Notes under the pieces: generated by a model
The model's input: the letters and a program-made list of their open reading frames with translations, nothing else
Told to the model about the DNA's origin: nothing
The model's database searches: none
Part shown: piece by piece, positions 1 through 5,813 of the stretch
Layout of the letters: each line of letters opens with the position of its first letter
Position numbering within the stretch: position 1 is the first letter of the stretch
Origin: a bacterium
GTDB taxonomy: Bacteria; AUK180; JAQVHJ01
Length of the DNA stretch: 9,642 bases
Assembly (NCBI GenBank): GCA_028696285.1
Contig: JAQVHJ010000059.1
Span: 1-9,642, forward strand
Direction: 5' to 3'
Translations under genes and position numbers: made by a program

Positions 1-11
1 CTACAAATCTG

Positions 12-46
12 ACCGTTTACCGTTTACCATTCACCGTTTACCGTTA
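12..46. repeat. Heptanucleotide tandem repeat (ACCGTTT type)
   Basis: Five consecutive 7-base units are readable: ACCGTTT, ACCGTTT, ACCATTC, ACCGTTT, ACCGTTA. The period is exact and the units vary at the same positions as the array at 491-539, so both belong to one degenerate family. Function is unknown. Confidence 0.85.
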
Positions 47-101
47 AAGGTGAAGCAATCTCTCTTACGGGGAACAGTCAACACGATCAACAGTATAAAT
101 C

Positions 102-128
102 AGTTCGAGTTCGAGTATTGAGTTCGAG
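102..128. repeat. AGTTCGAG short direct repeats
   Basis: AGTTCGAG occurs at 102-109, 108-115 and 121-128. The first two copies overlap with a 6-base period; the third is 13 bases on. This is a small tandem-type repeat in non-coding sequence with no assigned function. Confidence 0.6.
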
Positions 129-144
129 ACGTCATATAAAAATA

Positions 145-251
145 CTCCCCGATTAGGGGAGCAAACTCAAACTTGAATCTCTTACTGAGATTTCCTGAGG
201 AAATCTTTCCGAAGGGATAGAACGCTTTTAGCCCACCGTTTCAACGGTGGG
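145..251. repeat. Cluster of three evenly spaced hairpins (REP-like)
   Basis: There are three perfect inverted repeats. The first is CTCCCC (145-150) with GGGGAG (156-161). The second is the 19-base palindrome AGATTTCCTGAGGAAATCT (188-206). The third is CCCACCGTT (232-240) with AACGGTGGG (243-251). Their centres fall at about 153, 197 and 241, roughly 44 bases apart. The third hairpin resembles GC-rich REP-type palindromes associated with IS200-like (RAYT) transposases in many bacteria; that link is from general knowledge. No transposase gene is present here. It could also be a structured RNA or the terminator region of an upstream gene. Confidence 0.55.
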
Positions 252-386
252 TATGACTAAATAAAATGATCACGCGAAGTTCAGAATAATTTAACAACGC
301 AAAATATTATTAATGTAATGTTTATTTCACATTATATTCCGAATCACGATTCATATGTTTTAACCTCACAATGTTTTTTGTTCTTA

Positions 387-460
387 TGATACGGGCGTTA
401 TCGCAAGATCTAGCAAGAGCAGCGATGCGTCCTGGCTCTTCGCCCCTACAATGTGTATCA
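387..460. repeat. Small imperfect inverted-repeat element (MITE-like)
   Basis: Nested inverted matches are visible: TGATAC (387-392) with GTATCA (455-460), GGGCG (393-397) with CGCCC (442-446 includes it), and AAGAGC (415-420) with GCTCTT (435-440). ACAATGT occurs at 368-374 and again at 448-454, which could be a duplicated target or part of the repeat. The segment is richer in G+C than its surroundings. It may be a non-autonomous element or a degenerate structured RNA; confidence is modest because the arms are interrupted. Confidence 0.4.
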
Positions 461-490
461 AACGCTTGTAATACAATTCTTACGTTTTCC

Positions 491-539
491 GAATCACGAA
501 TCACGAATCACGGTTCACGGATTACCGTTTACCGTTCAC
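491..539. repeat. Heptanucleotide tandem repeat (GAATCAC to CGTTTAC series)
   Basis: Seven consecutive 7-base units: GAATCAC three times, then GGTTCAC, GGATTAC, CGTTTAC and CGTTCAC. A two-unit relative (GAATCAC GATTCAT) lies at 341-354, and both are preceded by TTCC, giving a shared TTCCGAATCACGA at 337-349 and 487-499. The array ends ten bases before the -35 box of the pilus operon promoter. Confidence 0.85.
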
Positions 540-548
540 ACATTCAAC

Positions 549-577
549 TTGACATAATTTATTATATATGTTATACT
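549..577 (+). promoter_or_regulatory. Sigma-70 promoter of the pilus operon
   Basis: A perfect -35 box TTGACA (549-554) is separated by 17 bases from TATACT (572-577), one mismatch from the -10 consensus. Transcription would start near 584, giving a leader of about 20 bases. A Shine-Dalgarno AAGGA (593-597) follows, eight bases before the ATG at 606. No operator-like palindrome is obvious, so strong constitutive expression is plausible. Confidence 0.8.
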
Positions 578-605
578 TTTTCTAAATAAATGAAGGAATG
601 TTAAT

Positions 606-2300
606 ATGGAAAATAAAAACGCTCAGAATATAGAAAAATTTCTTTTAGATAATGATCTGTGTAAAATGGTCAATATTGACATGGCAAAGGATGAGTCAAA
701 GAAGACCGGGGAAGATATTATCCGCATTTTAATCCGAAGGAAATTTCTGAATGAGATCAAGTACATGCAGAAATTTGCTGAATCTCTTGGTTTTTCTTTT
801 AAACGTTTAGATCCTTTAGAGCTTAATCCCGAGGTTGTTACAGTTCTCCCTGAACGTCTCTGCAGGCAGCACGAGATAGTAACCATTGAAAAGAGCGGGA
901 ATATCCTGTATGTTGCAATTTCAAAGAAGGCAGATATGGTATTGATCGATGATTTACGCAGAATAACAGATTTCCAGATCAAGTGGGTAGTTGCCCTTCA
1001 GTCAGAGATTATGAAGGTAATAAATGAATTCTACGGTTTTGAAAAATCTCTTGATAAAGCTTTGAAGGATTATCAGGGTTCGGATATCTCTGTGGATATT
1101 ACAGATGTTTCCAGAATCAAACAGAGTCTGGTAACCGATAAGGGGCTTATTAATCTTGTTGATTTACTGATTCATAAAGCAATCGAACAGAGGGCTTCTG
1201 ACATTCATATTGAACCAAAAAAGGAATTCACTCACATCCGTTTAAGAATTGACGGACTTCTTCATACTATCCGGAAACTGCCTCGGCAACTGCATTTAGG
1301 AATTATCTCCCGGATTAAAATTATGTCAGGACTTGACTTGGCAGAAAAACGCAGACCCCAGGACGGGCGTATCAGAATCGAGCATGCCGACAGAAATGTA
1401 GAATTGAGAATTTCATTAATCCCCACTGTTTTCGGGGAGAAGGCGGTACTGAGACTTTTAGATCCTGACATCCTGATGAAAAACCTTGATCAGGTCGGAT
1501 TCAATGACCAGGAACGTGAGAAGTTCATAAAACTCCTTCAGCATACTCATGGAATTGTTTTATTAACCGGGCCTACAGGTTCAGGAAAGACCACTACCCT
1601 GTATTCTGCAATGAATTACATCAAATGTCCGGATAAGAATATTACTACAATCGAGGAACCGGTCGAATTGATATGCGAAGACTTCAACCAAGTCTCTATT
1701 AATGATGATATTGGAATGGGATTTGCCAATGCCTTGAGAACTTTATTACGCCAGGACCCGGATATTATTATGGTAGGTGAAATCAGAGATTTGGACACTG
1801 CCGAAAATGCAATCAGAGCAGCGTTAACAGGGCACCTCGTTTTATCTACACTCCATACTAACGATTCAGTCTCAGCTATTACACGCTTGGAAGATATCGG
1901 TGTGGAACCGTATCTGATCTCTTCAACTTTATTGGGCGTGGTGGCACAGCGTTTAATCAGGACGGTTTGCCCTTATTGTAAAGAATATTTTAATCCAACG
2001 ACAGCAGAATTGAAGATTCTGAATATAAATGAGTCAAGCGCTAAAAATTTAATATTCTCGAGGGGTAAGGGCTGCAGGGAATGTAATGATACGGGATATC
2101 TAGGAAGAACCGCCATATTTGAAATACTCCCCATTACACATAAAATGATCGATTTTATTAATATGGAAGTTACTCTCGAAAAAATGCGCGAGTTATCTCT
2201 GAAAGAAGGATTGATAAGCCTGAGAGAAAGCGCAATTCGTAAATTAGTCAGGGGCCTTACCACTATCGAAGAAGTAATCAGAGTAACCCCATCCGCTTAA
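606..2300 (+). CDS. pilB: Type IV pilus/type II secretion assembly ATPase (PilB/GspE family)
   Basis: A cytoplasmic hexameric ATPase expected to power pilin or pseudopilin polymerisation at the inner membrane. The 564-residue product has an N-terminal GspE/MshE-type domain (about 1-145, ending in the typical EFYG) and the family motif ASDIHIEP (197-204). It then has Walker A GPTGSGKTT (322-330), the Asp box TTIEEPVE (347-354), Walker B DPDIIMVGEIRD (384-395) and the His box TGHLVLSTLHTNDS (408-421). Two CxxC pairs (Cys455/458 and Cys490/493) match the tetracysteine zinc motif of PilB/GspE. Length is normal and all catalytic motifs are intact. The start has a good Shine-Dalgarno site and lies just after a strong promoter. 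It is the first gene of a five-gene operon with three pilin-like genes. PilB and GspE cannot be separated by sequence alone, so the symbol is provisional; retraction ATPase PilT is unlikely because of the long N-terminal domain and the cysteines. Confidence 0.95.
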   Translation: MENKNAQNIEKFLLDNDLCKMVNIDMAKDESKKTGEDIIRILIRRKFLNEIKYMQKFAESLGFSFKRLDPLELNPEVVTVLPERLCRQHEIVTIEKSGNILYVAISKKADMVLIDDLRRITDFQIKWVVALQSEIMKVINEFYGFEKSLDKALKDYQGSDISVDITDVSRIKQSLVTDKGLINLVDLLIHKAIEQRASDIHIEPKKEFTHIRLRIDGLLHTIRKLPRQLHLGIISRIKIMSGLDLAEKRRPQDGRIRIEHADRNVELRISLIPTVFGEKAVLRLLDPDILMKNLDQVGFNDQEREKFIKLLQHTHGIVLLTGPTGSGKTTTLYSAMNYIKCPDKNITTIEEPVELICEDFNQVSINDDIGMGFANALRTLLRQDPDIIMVGEIRDLDTAENAIRAALTGHLVLSTLHTNDSVSAITRLEDIGVEPYLISSTLLGVVAQRLIRTVCPYCKEYFNPTTAELKILNINESSAKNLIFSRGKGCRECNDTGYLGRTAIFEILPITHKMIDFINMEVTLEKMRELSLKEGLISLRESAIRKLVRGLTTIEEVIRVTPSA

Positions 2301-2310
2301 AGGATTCTGA

Positions 2311-3351
2311 ATGGAATTTCCCAAGGGTATCAGGAAAGATATTTTAAAAAGAAGTAAATCAACATTCTCTGTATCTCAACTGCCGTTTCAGGCTAAATTA
2401 GACCAGAACGAATCCTGTTTTGAATTACCGGAAAATATCAAAGCTTTTTTAACGGAAGAATTGAATAAACTTGAGTGGAGAAGATATCCACAGGCAAACC
2501 TATACAGAAAAGCAAAACAAGCCCTCTCGGAATACTTAAACATTTCACCTGATGAAGTAATTATCACATCAGGCGGGGACCAGGTCATTCAGGGCGTGTT
2601 CATCATTACAAATCCGAAAACCTTAATATTTGAACCAACCTATCCTATGTACAGGCTATTTGCTCTTCATTCAAAAAAGAAAACCAAAATCGAAATACTT
2701 TCACCCGAATATGAAATTGACACTGATTTCTTTAATGAATATTTTGATCTGGTCAATATTGTAACACCTAATAACCCGACAGGGAATATTCAGAAAAACT
2801 CTGTTATAAATTCAGCATTAAAGAAAGCAGGTGCCGTTCTAATAGATGAAGCTTATCATGAATTCTCAGGTATTACTTATATTGATTTGATAAGGAAGTT
2901 CAATAACCTCTTCATTACAAGAACATTTTCAAAAACATTCAGCATTTCAGGATTAAGAATCGGATATGGAATCTCTGTAAAAGAGAATATCCGGATTCTT
3001 GAAAATATCATGTTTTCTCCGTATAATGTAAATATCCTCTCACTTTTAATCTGCATTAATATTCAGAAATTACTCCCGCATATCAGGAAGGTTAATAAAT
3101 TTATCCAAAAAGAAAAAGAAAAATTTTATTCTCAGTTTGATAAATTAAAAATAAATTATCTTAAAAGCTGCGGTAACTTCATTTCATTCTCATGTGATTC
3201 AAAATTATATAAATACCTTATTGAAAAAGGAGTCAGGGTTCGCAATCTTTCTCCCATTCCCGGAATGAATGGGTATTTAAGAGTAAGTATCGGGGCTGCT
3301 GAAGAAAATAATCTCTTTATCAATGAACTCCATAAATACCTCCATAAATGA
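2311..3351 (+). CDS. HisC-like PLP-dependent aminotransferase (class I/II fold)
   Basis: A pyridoxal-phosphate enzyme of the histidinol-phosphate aminotransferase type, 346 residues, the usual HisC length. Visible landmarks are LDQNES near the N terminus (30-35), RRYP (57-60), TSGGDQ (86-91, phosphate-cup region), NNPTG (154-158, Asn155 contacting PLP), DEAY (179-182), FSK with predicted Schiff-base Lys208, SGLRIGY (213-219) and LRVSIG (323-328) whose Arg would bind the substrate carboxylate. All key residues are present, so it should be active. It is not in a histidine operon: it sits between the pilus ATPase and pilin-like genes. Its Shine-Dalgarno overlaps the preceding stop codon and its own end overlaps the next gene by four bases (ATGA). 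The substrate is uncertain: histidinol phosphate, an aromatic amino acid, or a related phosphorylated amino acid are all possible, as is the related cobalamin-pathway enzyme CobD. hisC is therefore not assigned firmly. Confidence 0.88.
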   Translation: MEFPKGIRKDILKRSKSTFSVSQLPFQAKLDQNESCFELPENIKAFLTEELNKLEWRRYPQANLYRKAKQALSEYLNISPDEVIITSGGDQVIQGVFIITNPKTLIFEPTYPMYRLFALHSKKKTKIEILSPEYEIDTDFFNEYFDLVNIVTPNNPTGNIQKNSVINSALKKAGAVLIDEAYHEFSGITYIDLIRKFNNLFITRTFSKTFSISGLRIGYGISVKENIRILENIMFSPYNVNILSLLICINIQKLLPHIRKVNKFIQKEKEKFYSQFDKLKINYLKSCGNFISFSCDSKLYKYLIEKGVRVRNLSPIPGMNGYLRVSIGAAEENNLFINELHKYLHK

Positions 3352-3743
3352 AAACGAAAAATATAAAATCATTCACATTAATCGAGGTTATTATCACCAT
3401 CGCCATCTTTTCAATGCTTTCGGTTATAGTATTGAAAACATTCGAAGCAACAAGTAAGGTTACTTTTAATACTGAAAATATTATTTATAATAAAAATACT
3501 ATTGAACTGGTCTTTGAATATTATAAAAGCTTACCGTATGAAAAGTTATATCCGGTAAAGGACATGGATATCAGTTATCTTTTTTTAGATCCAAAGGAAC
3601 ACAGGAACCTGAGACTTTTCCTTACTATCCAGTTTTATAAAACAAGCGAGATGAAGCGTATAAATCTTCGAGCTGTGTGGGGAAATAAAAAAAATCCATA
3701 TGAATTACAAATGGAAACATTGAGATACCGATATGGCCTGTAA
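3348..3743 (+). CDS. Prepilin-like minor pseudopilin (PilV/GspI-like)
   Basis: A 131-residue protein with a type III (class IV pilin) signal: basic leader MKTKNIKS, then FTLIEVIITIAIF and a hydrophobic helix to about residue 31. The predicted processing site lies between Ser8 and Phe9, with conserved Glu13 at mature position +5. Ser at -1 instead of the usual Gly is unusual. The rest is a small soluble domain with no cysteine pair. It overlaps the aminotransferase gene by four bases and the next pseudopilin gene by eleven, so it is translated with them. It probably forms part of the fibre tip or priming complex. Assignment to the PilV/GspI type rests on position and size, not on a specific motif. 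Confidence 0.8.
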   Translation: MKTKNIKSFTLIEVIITIAIFSMLSVIVLKTFEATSKVTFNTENIIYNKNTIELVFEYYKSLPYEKLYPVKDMDISYLFLDPKEHRNLRLFLTIQFYKTSEMKRINLRAVWGNKKNPYELQMETLRYRYGL

Positions 3744-4281
3744 AAAGAAAGGATTTACTCTGGTTGAACTTATTATCGTGATCTTTATTGTCGGATTGCT
3801 TTCAGTAATGATATTTTCATTGTTTAATATCTTCAAGAAAACAACAGGATTATATGAAGCTAAAAGTAATTTTATGCGTGCTGGAAATGACAGTATTGAT
3901 TTCATTATTGAAAAGTTATTCACATCCGAATACTGCATCTCAGATTTTAAGGAGTTCAACTATACAGGAAAACAAATAATTTTCAAGATTAAAGAAGATG
4001 ATCCCGATTTCAATGAGTATGCCGTGATTAGCTTTGATTTTCTTTCAAATAAATTAAAATACACTCAGATATTAATTGATAATGAAGAGAGTGAAATCTC
4101 AAGAAACGATTCTGTATTTGCTCAGGGTGTCGAAGATTTTAATGCATTTTTTAATAAAGGTATCCCGGAAAAATCAAATTTCGTATACTTCTCAATGATA
4201 TTTGTCGACAGGTCAGGAACTCTTCCGAAATCATATGTTTTCTCTTCGGGTCATTACTTAAGGAATGTTAGAATAAAATGA
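3733..4281 (+). CDS. Prepilin-like minor pseudopilin (PilW/GspJ-like)
   Basis: A 182-residue protein with a canonical prepilin start: leader MACKKKG, cleavage expected after Gly7, then FTLVELIIVIFIVGLLSV with Glu12 at mature +5. The transmembrane/assembly helix runs to about residue 32. The following FMRAGNDSIDFIIEKLF helix and the larger mixed domain fit the GspJ/PilW type, whose proteins are usually longer than GspI and follow it in operons. The ATG lies inside the end of the previous gene (11-base overlap) with only a weak upstream purine stretch, so translational coupling is likely. Membrane-anchored before incorporation into a fibre. Confidence 0.82.
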   Translation: MACKKKGFTLVELIIVIFIVGLLSVMIFSLFNIFKKTTGLYEAKSNFMRAGNDSIDFIIEKLFTSEYCISDFKEFNYTGKQIIFKIKEDDPDFNEYAVISFDFLSNKLKYTQILIDNEESEISRNDSVFAQGVEDFNAFFNKGIPEKSNFVYFSMIFVDRSGTLPKSYVFSSGHYLRNVRIK

Positions 4282-4670
4282 ACAAAACTAATGGCGGAAT
4301 CTTAATTACAGTTTTAGTGATCTTTATGATAATTTCACTGATGATCACTCTCTTGTTTTCGACAATTGTTTATATTCAGCGAAGGGCTATGCATCAAATT
4401 CATGAAATCGACGCAAGATTAATCTCTGAAGCAGGAATTGATGAAGCAATGTTCAAATTGAATTCAGGTCAAATGATATATTATGAATATGAAGAATTGT
4501 TCAGCAACGGTAAATTTGAAATCAAATTCAGTGAATTTGAAAATACATTCACTATTGAAAGCATCGGTACTGTCCTTAGAGGAAAAAACCATGTCGCATT
4601 TCATCATGCCAAAGTTAAAGGACTTATTAAAAATAATAAATATATAATTTCCGAATATGAAAAATTATAA
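4278..4670 (+). CDS. Small membrane-anchored pilin-like protein (PilX/GspK-like)
   Basis: A 130-residue product with a short leader ending in Gly-Gly (6-7) followed by a long hydrophobic helix (about 8-33). Next comes DARLISEAGIDEAMFKL (45-61), the helical segment typical of PilX and GspK N-terminal regions. There is no Glu at mature +5, as is normal for GspK-type proteins, which sit at the tip. It is much shorter than full GspK, so the large alpha-helical domain is missing; PilX-like is the better description. It shares ATGA with the previous gene and is the last gene of the operon; a repeat element begins in its stop codon. It could alternatively be a general small membrane protein, but context argues for a pilus role. 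Confidence 0.72.
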   Translation: MNKTNGGILITVLVIFMIISLMITLLFSTIVYIQRRAMHQIHEIDARLISEAGIDEAMFKLNSGQMIYYEYEELFSNGKFEIKFSEFENTFTIESIGTVLRGKNHVAFHHAKVKGLIKNNKYIISEYEKL

Positions 4671-4836
4671 AAATCAGGGACGGTTCTTTCATTTTTTACA
4701 TTTTCTGCTGTAACTTCCCTAATGTTCGGAAAACCATACCATCACAATTTTAATAAAAGTTTTCATTTCAAAAATCCCAATGCAGCGATATTTACAGAGC
4801 TTTTTGATAAAAATGAAAGAACCGTCCCTGATTTTT
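4669..4836. mobile_element. MITE-like element with 28-bp perfect terminal inverted repeats
   Basis: Bases 4669-4696 are the exact reverse complement of 4809-4836 (28 of 28). The arm core is TCAGGGACGGTTCTTTCA. Between the arms lie about 112 bases with no gene. The left arm starts in the TAA stop codon of the pilin-like gene and the right arm runs into seven Ts (4832-4838), so the transcript could fold into a long stem ending in a U-tract and serve as a terminator. No transposase is encoded, so this would be a non-autonomous element moved in trans. A flanking ATTATAAA occurs at 4664-4671 and 4845-4852, but it is not flush with the right arm, so a target-site duplication is not established. Confidence 0.8.
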
Positions 4837-4854
4837 TTCAATCCATTATAAATA

Positions 4855-4883
4855 TTGACAATTTGGGTGAAATATGGTATATT
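4855..4883 (+). promoter_or_regulatory. Sigma-70 promoter of the metal importer operon
   Basis: TTGACA (4855-4860), a 17-base spacer and TATATT (4878-4883), one mismatch from the -10 consensus. Transcription would start near 4890, inside the upstream part of the open frame that begins at 4722. Translation must therefore begin downstream, at 4902 or 4911. The promoter starts 19 bases after the MITE-like element ends. Confidence 0.75.
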
Positions 4884-4884
4884 T
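4870..4884. promoter_or_regulatory. Candidate operator palindrome over the -10 box
   Basis: AAATATGGTATATTT is a perfect 6-base inverted repeat around GGT that covers the -10 box. A repressor bound here would block transcription, as Zur, MntR or other metal-sensing repressors do in such operons. The sequence does not match a regulator box I can name, and AT-rich palindromes arise by chance, so this is tentative. Confidence 0.35.
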
Positions 4885-4910
4885 ATTATCTAAAATGGAA
4901 AATGAATTTG

Positions 4911-5813
4911 ATGAAAAAAGATTTTATTCTTTTATTTTTGGTTGGGATAATCCTCTTGATGAGCATTTCATGTTCTAGGCCGGTTCAGGAAAAGCGTAAG
5001 CCAATAATTGTAACAACAATCTTCCCGATAGCAGATTTAGTAAAAAACATTGCCGGTGATGATTTTGAAGTGATTTACCTCATCAAACCGGGTCAGGATC
5101 CACATAGTTTTGAACCGGAACCTCAAACAATTATTAATATCAGGAATTCTAAAGTAATTTTTAAAGTCGGTTTCGGGTTTGAGTTTTGGCTTGATAAAAT
5201 TCTCTCCGGTGACTCTGCGGTAATAGACCTTTCGAATCAAATTGCTCCTATAGACAGTTATGATGAGCATGATTCGCATTCAGATAATCATTCACAGGAT
5301 ATGAAAGATCCGCATTACTGGTTATCTCCAAAAAATATTATCTTATTAATTCCTGAAATAAAATCTGCATTACAAAAAACATTCCCGGAACACGAGGAAA
5401 TCTTTGAAAACAATTCTGCATTATACCTAAATAAAATTATTGCGTTAGATACAAAAATTTCAGAAGGATTAAATAACTGTCAGAACAAAAAATACATAGC
5501 GTATCACCCGGCCTGGTTATATTTTTCCCGTGATTACGGCCTTGAGATGAGAGGAGTGATCCTTCACAATCCCGGACAGGAACCATTGCCCGGTGAACTT
5601 GCTGAGATTATTGAAACAGTAAAAACGGAAAATATCAAGGTCATCTTTTCAGAAAAACTTATTCCTCAAAATATTCCCCAAATAATAGCAAGTGAAACTA
5701 ATGCTAAGGTAATTATTCTTGATCCCTTAGGCGGTATGGGGGAACTTGATTCATATATTAAATTAATGGAATATAATTTTGACCAAATTCAGGAAGGTAT
5801 GTGTGGAAAATAA
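4911..5813 (+). CDS. znuA: Metal ABC transporter substrate-binding lipoprotein (ZnuA/TroA family)
   Basis: A 300-residue lipoprotein that captures a divalent metal, probably zinc, and delivers it to the permease. From the ATG at 4911 the protein starts MKKDFILLFLV, with a hydrophobic signal and lipobox SISC; Cys21 is the predicted lipidated residue. Expected metal ligands are His65 (GQDPHSF), His135 (DPHYW), His199 (YHPAWLYF) and Asp271 (LDPLGG). A histidine/aspartate-rich loop (about 118-127, with His120, 123 and 127) precedes the second ligand, a hallmark of zinc-specific ZnuA proteins. The open frame extends back to 4722, but that part lies in the MITE-like element and upstream of the transcription start, so it is not used. 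ATG 4902 is possible, but GGAAA (4897-4901) is better placed for 4911. It overlaps the ATPase gene. Manganese specificity is the main alternative. Confidence 0.92.
   Translation: MKKDFILLFLVGIILLMSISCSRPVQEKRKPIIVTTIFPIADLVKNIAGDDFEVIYLIKPGQDPHSFEPEPQTIINIRNSKVIFKVGFGFEFWLDKILSGDSAVIDLSNQIAPIDSYDEHDSHSDNHSQDMKDPHYWLSPKNIILLIPEIKSALQKTFPEHEEIFENNSALYLNKIIALDTKISEGLNNCQNKKYIAYHPAWLYFSRDYGLEMRGVILHNPGQEPLPGELAEIIETVKTENIKVIFSEKLIPQNIPQIIASETNAKVIILDPLGGMGELDSYIKLMEYNFDQIQEGMCGK
5791..5797 (+). promoter_or_regulatory. Ribosome binding site fixing the GTG start of the ATPase gene
   Basis: AGGAAGG lies five bases before GTG 5803, inside the end of the binding-protein gene. A TTG start at 5779 lacks a comparable site, and the ATG at 5799 is out of frame. 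Confidence 0.7.

Larger units (their letters stand above)
1..548. other. Gene-free, repeat-rich intergenic region
   Basis: No convincing protein-coding gene lies here. Open frames on either strand are short, lack a good ribosome binding site, and are made largely of the repeats themselves. The stretch contains a heptamer array (12-46), overlapping AGTTCGAG copies (102-128), three evenly spaced hairpins (145-251), an AT-rich segment (about 260-340), an inverted-repeat element (387-460) and a second heptamer array (491-539). It looks like a landing zone for small non-coding repeats upstream of the pilus operon. It may also carry the end of an upstream transcript, but no neighbouring gene is visible. 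Confidence 0.7.

Noticed and set aside
1..539. CRISPR array from the repeated units near the left edge
   Set aside because: Units are 6-8 bases with no unique spacers and no cas genes nearby; this is simple tandem repetition.
322..589. Short open frames on both strands in the first intergenic region
   Set aside because: They are built from the heptamer and inverted repeats, have no ribosome binding site, and one overlaps the pilus operon promoter. No protein family is recognisable.
606..2300. Retraction ATPase (PilT) for the first gene
   Set aside because: The long N-terminal GspE-type domain and the two CxxC pairs are features of assembly ATPases, not PilT.
4664..4852. ATTATAAA on both sides of the MITE-like element as a target-site duplication
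   Set aside because: The right copy begins nine bases beyond the end of the inverted repeat and the sequence is AT-rich, so a chance match is likely.
5779..5802. TTG start adding eight residues to the ATPase
   Set aside because: GTG 5803 has AGGAAGG at good spacing; the extra residues match nothing in the family and the TTG has only weak purines upstream.
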